From: Streptacidiphilus melanogenes
Lineage (GTDB): Bacteria; Actinomycetota; Actinomycetes; Streptomycetales; Streptomycetaceae
Reading direction: 5' to 3'
Assembly: GCF_000787835.1 (NCBI RefSeq)
Contig: NZ_BBPP01000004.1
Coordinates: 19,428 to 83,427 of the forward strand
Length of the DNA: 64,000 nucleotides
In this document: positions 43,125 through 52,130 of the stretch, piece by piece
Layout of the letters: each line of letters opens with the position of its first letter
How positions within the stretch are numbered: the stretch's first letter is position 1
Made by a program: the position numbers and the translations under genes
The notes under the pieces: generated by a model
Told to the model about the DNA's origin: nothing
The model's input: the letters and a program-made list of their open reading frames with translations, nothing else
Databases searched by the model: none

Positions 43125-43865
43125 TCATGCGGTGTGCGTCGAAGGCGGCGCGTCGGCCGTGGCCACCGGGTCGCCGACCAGCGTCCGCCGCGGGAATCGG
43201 CCCGAGACGCCGCGCGAGACCGTGTAGCGCTGGGCCAGGGCGAGCACCAGGTCCGCGGCGACCGCGAGCAGCGCGACCAGCAGCGCGCCCGCGTCCCGCT
43301 CGGCGAAGTTCTGGCTGGCCTGGCCGTCGTAGACGAAACGCCCGAGGCCGCCGAGACCGAGGTAGGCGGCGACCGTCGCCGTCGCGATGACCTGCAGCGT
43401 CGCGCTGCGCACGCCGGAGAAGACCAGCGGCAGCGCGTTCGGCAGCTCGACCCGGCGCACCACCTGGCCGCCGCGCATGCCCATCCCGGCCGCCGCGTCG
43501 CGCACGGCCGGGTCCACGTTCTCGACACCGGCGACGGTGCTGGCCAGGATCGGCGGGATTGCCAGCAGGATCAGCACGATCTCCGTGGGCAGCAGGTAGA
43601 CGGTGTCGCCCCGGCCGTGGATGTGCGGGGCCAGCATCACGTAGAGCAGGATCAGCAGGCCGACGACGGGTAGCGCGCGCACCGCGTTGGCGACGGTGAC
43701 CAGCCACCGACCGCGCCCGGCGTGCCCGATCAGCAGTCCGACCGGCAGGGCCAGCGCCGCGGCGACGACCAGCGCGATCAGCGCGTACTGGAGGTGCGAC
43801 CAGAGCTGGTCGAAGATGCCGCCCGGGGCGGTCCAGTTGCCGGGGTCGTTGAGCCACGCGATCAC
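43125..43865 (-). CDS. Compatible-solute ABC transporter permease (OpuB/ProW-like), second
   Basis: A 246-residue permease with five to six hydrophobic helices and the coupling loop AAAGMGMRGGQVVRRVELPNALPLVFSG, typical of ProW/OpuBB. The C-terminus is a polar Pro/Thr-rich tail. GTG start overlaps the preceding permease stop (GTGA); the binding protein follows 71 bp later. It is the likely partner of the 43862 permease. Confidence 0.9.
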   Translation of the reverse strand: MIAWLNDPGNWTAPGGIFDQLWSHLQYALIALVVAAALALPVGLLIGHAGRGRWLVTVANAVRALPVVGLLILLYVMLAPHIHGRGDTVYLLPTEIVLILLAIPPILASTVAGVENVDPAVRDAAAGMGMRGGQVVRRVELPNALPLVFSGVRSATLQVIATATVAAYLGLGGLGRFVYDGQASQNFAERDAGALLVALLAVAADLVLALAQRYTVSRGVSGRFPRRTLVGDPVATADAPPSTHTA

Positions 43866-44569
43866 GAGCCGCTCACCGCCCGCCGCCACGGGGTCGCCAG
43901 CCGGGTCCCGCCGACCACCAGCAGGTCCAGCGCCAGCGCCAGCAGCACGCACAGCACGATGCCGAGCGTGATCGGCGGGTAGTAGGGGCTGCCGACCGAG
44001 AGCTGGAAGCCGGTGGTGAACAGCTGCCCGAGGTTCGGGACGCCGATCGTGCCGGCCACGGCCACCAGGCTGACGTTGGCGACGACGGCGACGCGGACGC
44101 CCGCCGCGATCACCGGAACGGCCAGCGGCAGTTCCACCTTCAACAGCCGCTGACGCCGGGTCAGGCCCATCGCCGTCGCCGCCTGCGCGACGTCCTCCGG
44201 CACCGCGCCGAGCCCGTCGGCGACGACGCGGACCAGCAGGGCGACGCTGTAGACGGTGAGGGCGACCGCGACGTTGATCGGGTCGAGGATCTGGGTGCCG
44301 ATGATGTCGGGCATCGCCACGAACAGGGCGATGGAGGGGATGGTGTAGAGCAGCCCGGCCGTGGTGACCAGGGGCGGGTAGGTCCACCGGTAGCGGCGCG
44401 CCACCCAGCCGAGGGGGAGCGCGATCAGCAGCCCGGCCACGACCGGGACCGCGGACAGCCAGGTGTGGTACCAGAGCCAGTTGAGCACCTCGTCACGGTG
44501 GTCGCTGAAGTACCCGAACATGCCGAACGGCGAGGAGTCCTGGGCGAGCAGCGAGTCGTGGAGCGGCAT
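43862..44569 (-). CDS. Compatible-solute ABC transporter permease (OpuB/ProW-like), first
   Basis: A 235-residue permease with about six helices, the coupling loop AATAMGLTRRQRLLKVELPLAVPVIAAG and GTIGVPNLGQLFTTG near the end, as in OpuBB/OpuBD. ATG overlaps the ATPase stop by one base (TGATG). With the downstream permease it would make a heterodimeric pore. Confidence 0.9.
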   Translation of the reverse strand: MPLHDSLLAQDSSPFGMFGYFSDHRDEVLNWLWYHTWLSAVPVVAGLLIALPLGWVARRYRWTYPPLVTTAGLLYTIPSIALFVAMPDIIGTQILDPINVAVALTVYSVALLVRVVADGLGAVPEDVAQAATAMGLTRRQRLLKVELPLAVPVIAAGVRVAVVANVSLVAVAGTIGVPNLGQLFTTGFQLSVGSPYYPPITLGIVLCVLLALALDLLVVGGTRLATPWRRAVSGS

Positions 44570-45732
44570 CAGGAGGCCTCACTCTCTGCTCCGCCGGGCC
44601 CGACGTCGCCCGTGAACGGCGGGTCGGCCGCGGCGCGCTGCTGCTCGATCCGGGTGAGCACCTCCGAGGCGGTGACGGTCCCGAGCAGCCGTCCCGCGCC
44701 GTCGACGATCACGCCGCGGCCGCTGGGGGAGGAGAGCGCGGAGTCCAGCGCTTCGCGCAGGGTCGCCGTCTCGGAGGCGAGCGTGCCGCCGAGGTTCAGC
44801 TCCGGCGCGGTGACCGGGCCCGTCGGCTCCGCCTCCGCGAGCCGGTCGGTGCGCAGCCAGCCCTGTGGCCGGTCCTCGGCGTCGGTCACCAGCACCCAGC
44901 CGTCCTCGGCGGCGTCGTGGGCCTCACCCCGGCCGCTGCCGAGACGGACGGCGTGCTCCTTGCGGACCGGCAACAGGCCCGCCTCGGCGAAGCCCAGCGC
45001 GCGGTAGCCGCGGTCACGCCCGACGAACCCGGCCACGAAGGTGTCCGCCGGATCCGACAGCAGCTCGGCGGGCGGCGCCAACTGCGCCAGGTGACCGCCG
45101 ACCTGGAGCACGGCGACCCGGTCGCCGAGCTTGATGGCCTCGTCGATGTCGTGGGTGACGAAGACGATGGTCTTGCCGAGCTCGCCCTGGAGCCGCAGGA
45201 ACTCGTTCTGCAGCTGTGCGCGCACCACCGGGTCGACGGCGCTGAACGGCTCGTCCATCAGCATCACCGGCGGGTCCGCGGCCAGCGCCCGCGCGACACC
45301 GACGCGCTGCTGCTGCCCGCCGGACAGCTGGGCGGGATACCGCTTGGCGAAGTGCGCCGGCAGGCCGACCCGCTCCATCAGCTCCAGCGCCCGGCGGCGG
45401 GCCTGCTTCTTGTCGGTGCCGAGCAGCTCGGGCACGGTCGTGATGTTGTCCACCACGGTCCGGTGCGGGAACAGCCCGGCGTGCTGGATGACGTAGCCGA
45501 TGCCGCGCCGCAGCTCGTGGGTGGGGACGGTCGCGGTGTCACGGTCGTCGAGCCAGATCCGGCCGCTCGTCGGCTCGATCATCCGGTTGATCATCCGCAA
45601 ACTGGTGGTCTTCCCGCAGCCCGAGGGCCCGACGAGCACGGTGATCTCCCCCGAGGGCGCGACCAGCTCGAGGCGGTCGACTGCGAGCGTGCCGTCGGGG
45701 TACTTCTTGCTGACGGACTCGAACCGGATCAC
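44569..45732 (-). CDS. Glycine betaine/proline-type ABC ATPase with CBS domain region
   Basis: A 387-residue OpuAA/ProV-like ATPase: Walker A GPSGCGKT (about 34-41), signature LSGGQQQR, Walker B VMLMDEPFSAVDP and the H-loop THDIDEA. After residue 240 comes a regulatory region with CBS-like segments (DGWVLVTDAEDRPQGWL, RGVIVDGAGRLLGTVTASEVL), which in OpuA senses ionic strength. GTG start with AAAGGGGG upstream. First gene of a four-gene solute importer. Confidence 0.93.
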   Translation of the reverse strand: MIRFESVSKKYPDGTLAVDRLELVAPSGEITVLVGPSGCGKTTSLRMINRMIEPTSGRIWLDDRDTATVPTHELRRGIGYVIQHAGLFPHRTVVDNITTVPELLGTDKKQARRRALELMERVGLPAHFAKRYPAQLSGGQQQRVGVARALAADPPVMLMDEPFSAVDPVVRAQLQNEFLRLQGELGKTIVFVTHDIDEAIKLGDRVAVLQVGGHLAQLAPPAELLSDPADTFVAGFVGRDRGYRALGFAEAGLLPVRKEHAVRLGSGRGEAHDAAEDGWVLVTDAEDRPQGWLRTDRLAEAEPTGPVTAPELNLGGTLASETATLREALDSALSSPSGRGVIVDGAGRLLGTVTASEVLTRIEQQRAAADPPFTGDVGPGGAESEAS

Positions 45733-45890
45733 GAGGCCGCCCCCTTTCCCTTTCGGCCGGAGACAGGTGCGGACACCATCGAACTGTCCGCGACGTCGTC
45801 AGCGCGGGCGGCGCGCTGGAGGCTGTAGGCCGTCCGGGTGAAGCGCGCGGCCGGAAAACCGGAGGAGGGCGCGCGGTCGCCTGCGGCACC

Positions 45891-47411
45891 ATGGCGCCTG
45901 TGAACCCCGCCCTGCTCGGCCTCGCCGAGAACCCGTCCCTCCCGGCCGACCTGCTCGACCGTCTGGTCCTGACGGCGGACGACGAGCTCGCGAGCACGCT
46001 GGCGCAGCGTCCCGACCTGAGCGACGAGCAGGTCCGCGCCCTGGCGGCCCGCTCGGAATCCGCCGCCGTCGCGCTCGCCTACGCGGGGCGGCTGACGGCG
46101 GAGGACGTCGACCCGGCCGTGCAGCCCTTGGCGGCACTCGCCCTGCTCGACGAGGGAAGAGGGCTTCCGCAGTGGGCGCGCCGCCTCGCCGTGGACCCGG
46201 CGGTCGAGCATCGGGAGAAGCTGGCCGACTGCCCCGGGCTTCCGGCGGACGTGGCCCGCAGGCTCGCCGACGACCCCGAGGTCCGGGTCGTCTCCGCACT
46301 CGCCTACCGTGCTTCGGGACTCCTCGCGGCGGAGCTGGCGCGGCATCCGCACGCGGAGGTCAGACGCTTGGTGGCCGCCAACGAGGAGACACCGCCGGAG
46401 CTGCTGCACGCTCTGCTGACGGGGGACGGCTTGCCGCCCGCGCGTTCCTGCCACGTCTGTGACCGGGAAGCCGTTCCTTTCGTCCATGCCCCGGACTGTC
46501 CGCGCGACGACTGCGAACTGCTGCCCGGCGACGCCTGTGACGGCTCCCACCAGTCGACCGTGCACGCGACGCAGTGGCAGGCCCTGCACAACCCGGCGAC
46601 GCCTCCGAAGGCGGTGGCCGTTTTCGCGGACCACCCGTCAGCGCTGCTGCGAGAGCTCGTGGCCGCCCGCGAGGGCCTGCCGAGCGAGGTCTACGAGCGG
46701 CTGGCCGCGGACCCGATCCCCGTGGTCCGAGCGGCCTTGGCCGGGAATCCGTCGATCGACGACGCCCTGATCCGGCGCATGGCCGACGACGACGGTCACG
46801 ACGTTCGGCGGTCCCTGGCTCACCACCCACGGCTTCCGCTGGACCTCCTGGCCGACCTCGCCCGCTCGACGAAGCTCGGGTCCCCGCTGCTTCCACGCGT
46901 CGAGGCGGCGACCCCGACGGAGGTCGCCGCGCTCGCCCCGGCGGCCGACCCGACCGTGCGCATGCTCGTGGCGCTCCGCCGCGACCTGCCCGATCCGATC
47001 CGGGACGCGCTCGCGTGCGACCCGGACGCGAAGGTCGTCAAGGCCATCGCCCCGCACCCGGGTCTCTCCGAGGCTCAACTGATGGCCGTGATCGACCGTC
47101 ACGGGCCCCGGGTGGCAGCCAAGGCGGCCACGAACCCGGACGCGACCCCCGCCGTGCTGGAGCGTCTGAGCCGGCAGCCCGCCTCCGCGCGAAAGGCACT
47201 GCGTGCGATCGCCCGGCACCCGCGCGCGACCCTGCCCGCCCTCCTCGCCTGCCTCGCGGACCGCGACGCCCGCTCCGTCGCCGCCGGTCGCCCCGAACTC
47301 CCGCTGGACGTCGTCGCCGGGCTCGTGAACGACGAAGCCTGGGGCGTCGCGCACGCGGCCGCCGCGAATCCGTCCCTCCCGGTCGAGGTGATGCGGTCCC
47401 TCGTGGCCTGA
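45891..47411 (+). CDS. LRV/HEAT-like repeat protein with central cysteine cluster
   Basis: A 506-residue soluble protein built from many 22-24-residue helical repeats of the form NPSLPADLLDRLV / DPEVRVVSALAYR, like leucine-rich-repeat-variant (LRV) proteins. In the middle it carries a cluster Cys187, Cys190, Cys203, Cys208, Cys216 with nearby His200 and His220, suggesting a metal or Fe-S site; the Azotobacter LRV protein has a 4Fe-4S cluster at its N-terminus (from memory). No enzymatic domain, no export signal. Likely a protein-binding scaffold. Start ATG lacks a ribosome site, so may be leaderless. Confidence 0.75.
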   Translation: MAPVNPALLGLAENPSLPADLLDRLVLTADDELASTLAQRPDLSDEQVRALAARSESAAVALAYAGRLTAEDVDPAVQPLAALALLDEGRGLPQWARRLAVDPAVEHREKLADCPGLPADVARRLADDPEVRVVSALAYRASGLLAAELARHPHAEVRRLVAANEETPPELLHALLTGDGLPPARSCHVCDREAVPFVHAPDCPRDDCELLPGDACDGSHQSTVHATQWQALHNPATPPKAVAVFADHPSALLRELVAAREGLPSEVYERLAADPIPVVRAALAGNPSIDDALIRRMADDDGHDVRRSLAHHPRLPLDLLADLARSTKLGSPLLPRVEAATPTEVAALAPAADPTVRMLVALRRDLPDPIRDALACDPDAKVVKAIAPHPGLSEAQLMAVIDRHGPRVAAKAATNPDATPAVLERLSRQPASARKALRAIARHPRATLPALLACLADRDARSVAAGRPELPLDVVAGLVNDEAWGVAHAAAANPSLPVEVMRSLVA

Positions 47412-47450
47412 GACCCGGGCGCTCGACCTGGAGGGCGGATCCGGACCGGC

Positions 47451-48665
47451 TCAGTTGATCGGCTGCTCGGGCGCGAGCAGGTGGGAGAGGTCCTGGACGA
47501 TGTTGTTGCCCAGGTTCTGCGCGTTGAGGTCGGTGGTGGGCGAGTTGGTCACGGACACCGCGATCGACAGGTGCTTGCGCGGTAGGTAGGCCATCACGGC
47601 CGCGTAGCCGGAGAAGGAGGGGTTCTGGATGACCCAGCCGTTCACCACCAGCACGGACACCCCGAAGTGGTTCTCCTCGGTCTGCGGCAGGCAGACCGTG
47701 GCCGGGCACCTCTTCGTCGGCGTGCCCAGCCCGATGGTGCCCGGGTCGAGCAGGGTCTTGTAGCCCTTCTTCGACAGGGTCTGCCCCGAGCCGATGCCGG
47801 CGCCCGAACGGGCCAGGTCGCAGATGTTCTGGTTGATGACCGCACCCGGGGCCGTCGTCCAGGAGGGGTTCCAGAAGGTCGACTCCTCGTACTCCCCCCG
47901 CTCCGCGGTGAAGGCGTGCAGCACGGGCCTGGGGATGTCGGGGGTGTAGCTGTTCGACGTCGCCCGAAGCCCCAGCGGGCGGTAGATGCGCTGCTCCAGC
48001 AGGTGGTCGAGGCGGGTGTGCGTGATCCGCTCCAGCGCCTCACCCAGCAGCAGGAAGTTGGCGTGCGAGTAGCTGAAGTTGGTGCCGGGCTTGTAGAGCA
48101 GCACCCTCGGGTTCGCGTAGTGGAGCAGCTCCGCGGGCGTCCAGTGCTTGAACGGCTTCGCCTCCAGCACCGCGAGGAAGCGCGGATCGGTGACGTAGTC
48201 CCGGAAGCCGGAGGTGGTGGTGGCGAGCATCCGCAGCGTGATCTCTCGCGAGTGCGGGATCTCGGGCATCCAGCGTGACAGCGGGTCGTCCAGGCGGACC
48301 CGGTGCTCGTCGACGAGCTGCAGCAGGATCGTGCCCATGAAGGCGATGCCCACGGAGCCCGTGCGGAAGCGCATGTCGGGGCGGGCCGGGACGGAGGTCA
48401 TCGACGGGCCGATCGCGCCGGTCCACAGGTCGCGGCCGTGCTCGGTCACCCGGGCCACCACTGCCCGCAGCTTCAGCTCGCGCCGGTCCTTCCTGATGAC
48501 CTCCTCGATGGCGCGGCCCTGGCCACGGGCCGGCGTCGGGGAGGCGACGCAGTCGGGCCCGCGACGCGGGGCGGCGTCGGCGGAGCCGACGGTCCCGGCC
48601 AGGAACGGGGTGGAGGACAGCAGCACAGTGGCGGCGCACAGCAGTGCGGTTCGTTTGCGAGTCAT
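47451..48665 (-). CDS. Secreted beta-lactamase/DD-peptidase-fold protein, catalytic motifs degenerate
   Basis: A 404-residue exported protein (signal about residues 1-32, ADAA cleavage) of the class C beta-lactamase-like fold: RTGSVGIAFMGTILLQLVDE, LRMLATTTSGFRDY, YKPGTNFSYSHANFLLLGEALE and PLGLRATS. The SxxK motif reads Ser104-Val-Gly-Ile107 (no Lys), the YxN motif reads Tyr199-Ser-His201, and no HxG/KTG box is visible. It keeps the serine but should not work as a normal peptidase or beta-lactamase. Several cysteines (39, 281, 318, 323 region) may form disulfides. Confidence 0.82.
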   Translation of the reverse strand: MTRKRTALLCAATVLLSSTPFLAGTVGSADAAPRRGPDCVASPTPARGQGRAIEEVIRKDRRELKLRAVVARVTEHGRDLWTGAIGPSMTSVPARPDMRFRTGSVGIAFMGTILLQLVDEHRVRLDDPLSRWMPEIPHSREITLRMLATTTSGFRDYVTDPRFLAVLEAKPFKHWTPAELLHYANPRVLLYKPGTNFSYSHANFLLLGEALERITHTRLDHLLEQRIYRPLGLRATSNSYTPDIPRPVLHAFTAERGEYEESTFWNPSWTTAPGAVINQNICDLARSGAGIGSGQTLSKKGYKTLLDPGTIGLGTPTKRCPATVCLPQTEENHFGVSVLVVNGWVIQNPSFSGYAAVMAYLPRKHLSIAVSVTNSPTTDLNAQNLGNNIVQDLSHLLAPEQPIN

Positions 48666-48888
48666 GACTCACCATGTCCGCACCGTGTTCGAAAATCGGT
48701 GCAGGACACATCGGCATGCACTCCGACGGCGGAACCTGCGGACGGCGGGACACAGCTCTGGCTTCGGCGGGCCGAGGCGGACCGGGGCGGACAGTGGCGG
48801 GGCTCGCCCCGGGCCCTCCGGCGCGGCATGATGTGCCGCGGTACCAGTCCTCCGTCGTAGTCCTCCGTCCCCGGCAAGGGGGAACAGC

Positions 48889-49908
48889 ATGACCCGCCAG
48901 ACCCTCCGACCAAAGGTGTGGACCCCGCCCCGACGAGGCGGGCGGGCACGCGCGTGGCGGGGGTATCGCTCACTGCCCGAACTGACGCTCGTTCCGCTGT
49001 CGGGGCTGGGGCCCGAGGACGTGGTCGTGGACGCGCAGGGGCGCGTCCTGTGCGGGGTGGACGACGGGCGGCTGCTGCGGCTGAGCCCGGACGGCAAGGA
49101 GGCCGTGACCCTCGCGGACATCGCACCGGGACGCCCGGCCGGCCTGGAGGTCCTGGCGGACGGGCGGGTGCTCGTCTGCGACGCGCGCGCCGGGCGGCTG
49201 CTCCGCGTCGACCCGGACACCGGCGCCGTCGAGACGCTCGCGGACCGGGTGGGCGGCGAGCGCCTGCGGCTGGTCAGCAACGTCGTCGCCGCGGCCGACG
49301 GCACGGTGTACTTCACCGAGTCCAGCCGCCGCTTCGGCATCGACGAGTGGCGGGCCGACATCCTGGAGCACTCCGGCACGGGCCGACTGCTGCGCCTGAA
49401 GCACGACGGTGCGGAGCCCGAGGTCCTGCTCGACGGGCTGCAGTTCGCCAACGGACTCGCCCTCGGCCCCGACGGCTCCTACCTGGCGATCGCGGAGACC
49501 GGCAGCTACCGAGTCATCCGCTACCACCTGACCGGCGAGCAGGCCGGTCGGCGGGAGACCTTCGTCGACCTGCCCGGCTTCCCGGACAACCTCGGAGCGG
49601 GCGCCCACGGGCTGCTCTGGATCGCGATGGTCGCCCCGCGCGACCCCCTGCTCGATCTGCTGCACCGCAGTCACCCGCTCGCGCGGCAGGCGCTGTGGCG
49701 GGTTCCGCCGCCGTTGCTGCCCGGGCCCAAACCGACGGTGTGGGTCATCGCCGTCGACACGGCCGGACGCGTCGTCCACGACCTGCAGGGGCCGAGCCCG
49801 GCCTTCCGCGCGGTCACCGGCGTCGCCGAGCACGACGGGCGGCTCTGGCTCGGCACACTCACCGAACCGGCCGTCGCCTCCTTCGACCTGGCGGCCGTTC
49901 GCATCTGA
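48889..49908 (+). CDS. SMP-30/strictosidine-synthase-like beta-propeller protein
   Basis: A 339-residue six-bladed propeller of the SMP-30/gluconolactonase-like group: PEDVVVDAQGRVLCG, GRPAGLEVLADGRVLVCDA, SNVVAAADGTVYFTESS and FANGLALGPDGSYLAIAET, one or two per blade, with Asn/Glu/Asp residues positioned for the metal site. No clear signal peptide. ATG after AAGGGGGA. Likely a lactonase or esterase-like hydrolase with unknown substrate. Confidence 0.85.
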   Translation: MTRQTLRPKVWTPPRRGGRARAWRGYRSLPELTLVPLSGLGPEDVVVDAQGRVLCGVDDGRLLRLSPDGKEAVTLADIAPGRPAGLEVLADGRVLVCDARAGRLLRVDPDTGAVETLADRVGGERLRLVSNVVAAADGTVYFTESSRRFGIDEWRADILEHSGTGRLLRLKHDGAEPEVLLDGLQFANGLALGPDGSYLAIAETGSYRVIRYHLTGEQAGRRETFVDLPGFPDNLGAGAHGLLWIAMVAPRDPLLDLLHRSHPLARQALWRVPPPLLPGPKPTVWVIAVDTAGRVVHDLQGPSPAFRAVTGVAEHDGRLWLGTLTEPAVASFDLAAVRI

Positions 49909-49998
49909 CGTGTGCGAACCACTCGGCCCGCCACCCGTCAGGGTGAGTCGGAGCCCGTGCCGCGCGCGGGCCGGGAGCGTGCGTGAGAACGTCGGGGG

Positions 49999-50904
49999 GT
50001 GACCGGTGCAGTCGCTGACGTGACGGAGCGCGCCGACGAGGGCCTCGCCCCGGCCGAGCTCGCCGCCAAGTACGGCCTGACCCTGAGCGGCCGTCGCCCG
50101 TCGCTGCCCCGGTACACGGCGGAGCTGTGGGCGCGCCGCCACTTCATCCTGGCCTTCGCCACCGCCCGCCTCACCGCCAACTACAGCTCGGCGCGGCTCG
50201 GCCAGATCTGGCAGGTGATGACGCCGCTGCTCAACGCGGCCGTCTACTACCTCGTCTTCGGCTTGCTGCTGGAGCAGAACCGCGGCATCCCGAACTACAT
50301 CGCGTACCTGTGCACGGGCATCTTCACCTTCCAGTTCACGCAGTCCGCGGTGCTGGCCGGCACCCGCTCGATCTCCGGCAACCTCGGGCTGATCCGCGCG
50401 CTGCACTTCCCGCGCGCGTGCCTGCCGGTGTCGATGACGATCCTGCAGCTGCAGGAGCTGCTGGTGTCGATGTCGGTGCTGGGCGCGATCATCCTGCTCA
50501 CCGGGGAGCCGCTGACCTTCAAGTGGCTGCTCGTCATCCCCACGCTGTTCCTGCAGACGGTCTTCAATGCGGGCCTGGCCATGCTGTTGGCGCGCTGGGG
50601 TGCGAAGACGACGGACCTCGCCCAGCTGATGCCCTTCATCATCCGCACCTGGATGTACATGTCCGGGGTCTTCTGGAGCGTCCAGTCCCTCAGCGCCCAC
50701 ATCCCGGCGTCCATCCGCACCCTGCTCTACCTCAACCCGGCCCTGATCTTCAACGAGCTGATGCGCTACGCCCTGATGGCCTCGGTCCCGGCGAGCAGCC
50801 TCAGCCCCCACATCTGGGCCACCGCCCTGGGCTGGGCGATCGTCGCCGGCGGCGTCGGCTACGTCCACTTCTGGCGCGCCGAGGAGGAGTACGGCCGCGG
50901 CTGA
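49999..50904 (+). CDS. ABC-2 type transporter permease (TagG/Wzm-like), orphan
   Basis: A 301-residue membrane protein of the polysaccharide/teichoic acid export permease group: RHFILAFATARLTANYSSARLGQIWQV before helix 1, six hydrophobic helices, YLVFGLLL and YLNPALIFNELMRYALM near the end. These permeases need a TagH/Wzt-type ATPase, but no such gene is adjacent or elsewhere in the window. GTG start. It may serve the glycerol-phosphate operon at 35-38.5 kb, but that is only a guess. Confidence 0.88.
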   Translation: MTGAVADVTERADEGLAPAELAAKYGLTLSGRRPSLPRYTAELWARRHFILAFATARLTANYSSARLGQIWQVMTPLLNAAVYYLVFGLLLEQNRGIPNYIAYLCTGIFTFQFTQSAVLAGTRSISGNLGLIRALHFPRACLPVSMTILQLQELLVSMSVLGAIILLTGEPLTFKWLLVIPTLFLQTVFNAGLAMLLARWGAKTTDLAQLMPFIIRTWMYMSGVFWSVQSLSAHIPASIRTLLYLNPALIFNELMRYALMASVPASSLSPHIWATALGWAIVAGGVGYVHFWRAEEEYGRG

Positions 50905-50931
50905 CCGTCGTCCGTACCGAGGAGCCCCCCG

Positions 50932-51993
50932 CTACGCGTCCTTCGTGCCGCCGAAGCGGTGGGCGAGGTTGGGGTCGTCGAGCCACCAGGGGCGGAGCAT
51001 CTCCGGGTCGTCGTCCGTCGCGACGACCGACGCACCTGACCGGGCCGGGGCGTCCGCCTCGGCCTCCGGGGTGGCGGCCTTGCGGGTGGCGGCCTCCTCG
51101 CGCTGGCGGGCGATCTGGGCGTCGATCGCGGCGTCGACCGCCGCCGTCTCGGCGCGGCCCTTGACCATCCAGCGGCGGACCAGGGCGGCGATGAAGGGCA
51201 GACCGGCCATGTCACCGAGAGCCCAGACCGTGCAGCCGCCCCACACCTGGTCCTCACGGATCGACGGCCCCCAGGGGCGGCCCAGTGCGGTGTAGTAGTG
51301 CTCGGCGATGGTCGCGTGGCCGTAGACCAGCATGATGCCCAGGCCCGCGTCGAAGATCACCTCGGCCATGGTGATGAAGAGGCCGACGAGCGCCGGGTAC
51401 TCGTGCGCCACCGGGTCGATCTGCAGGCGGGGCCAGAAGTAGGCGAGGCCCAGGACGACCAGGATCACGTGCAGACCCGTGTTCCAGCCCGCGCTGGTCA
51501 TGGTGTGCTCGTACCAGGGAGTGAAGTAGTAGAGCCACGGCGGCAGCATCAGCAGGGCCGTCGAGACCGCCGGGAACATCAGGATCCGTGACGGCCAGCT
51601 GCGCAGCACCTTCATCAGCCGCGCGCGCCCGCGCTCGCCCACCGTGTCCGCGATCAGGGAGACCGGGCCGCCGAGGCCCAGCAGCAGCGGGACGATCATC
51701 AGCAGGGTGACGACCTGCGCGGCGCGGTCGGTGAACAGGACCCGCTCGTAGACGCCGACGCCGGACATGGTCGACCAGATCCACAGCGCGCAGCCGCCGA
51801 ACCAGGCGGCGCTGCGGCCCAGCGGCCAGCTGCCGCCCCTGCGGCGGAGCCGGACCAGCCCGACGGCGTAGAGCGCGGCGAGGACGACGGAGACCGTGAG
51901 GACGACCGGCTCGAGCTGCCAACTGGTGACCACGTCCGACCACTGCCAGGCCGGGGGACCGGTGTAGCCCGCCGCGAGTGTCGTTCCCGCCAT
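50932..51993 (-). CDS. Cytochrome c oxidase assembly protein CtaG-like (caa3_CtaG)
   Basis: A 353-residue membrane protein with about seven helices; the motifs SMSGVGVYERVLF-like stretch, LLIVPLLLGLGGPVSL, PWYEHTMTS and DAGLGIMLVYGHATIAEHYY match caa3_CtaG proteins that deliver copper to cytochrome oxidase or belong to copper handling. The C-terminal 80 residues are charged and cytoplasmic. ATG at 51993. It is a solitary gene here. Confidence 0.85.
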   Translation of the reverse strand: MAGTTLAAGYTGPPAWQWSDVVTSWQLEPVVLTVSVVLAALYAVGLVRLRRRGGSWPLGRSAAWFGGCALWIWSTMSGVGVYERVLFTDRAAQVVTLLMIVPLLLGLGGPVSLIADTVGERGRARLMKVLRSWPSRILMFPAVSTALLMLPPWLYYFTPWYEHTMTSAGWNTGLHVILVVLGLAYFWPRLQIDPVAHEYPALVGLFITMAEVIFDAGLGIMLVYGHATIAEHYYTALGRPWGPSIREDQVWGGCTVWALGDMAGLPFIAALVRRWMVKGRAETAAVDAAIDAQIARQREEAATRKAATPEAEADAPARSGASVVATDDDPEMLRPWWLDDPNLAHRFGGTKDA

Positions 51994-52130
51994 GCTCCTC
52001 GCCTGCCTCTGCCGCGTCTCGCCTATCTAGCGCTGACCATCATGACGGACGGCGCACGAACCGGACGCACCGACCCCCCGAAGGTGTGAGGGGCGCGTCG
52101 CTGTCGGTGGCGGGCGGTAGGTTGGGGCGC

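Noticed and set aside
48970-50868. Long minus-strand open frame across the SMP-30-like and ABC-2 permease genes
   Set aside because: Gln/Arg/Gly-rich translation typical of GC-bias artefacts; both plus-strand genes have clear families and ribosome sites.
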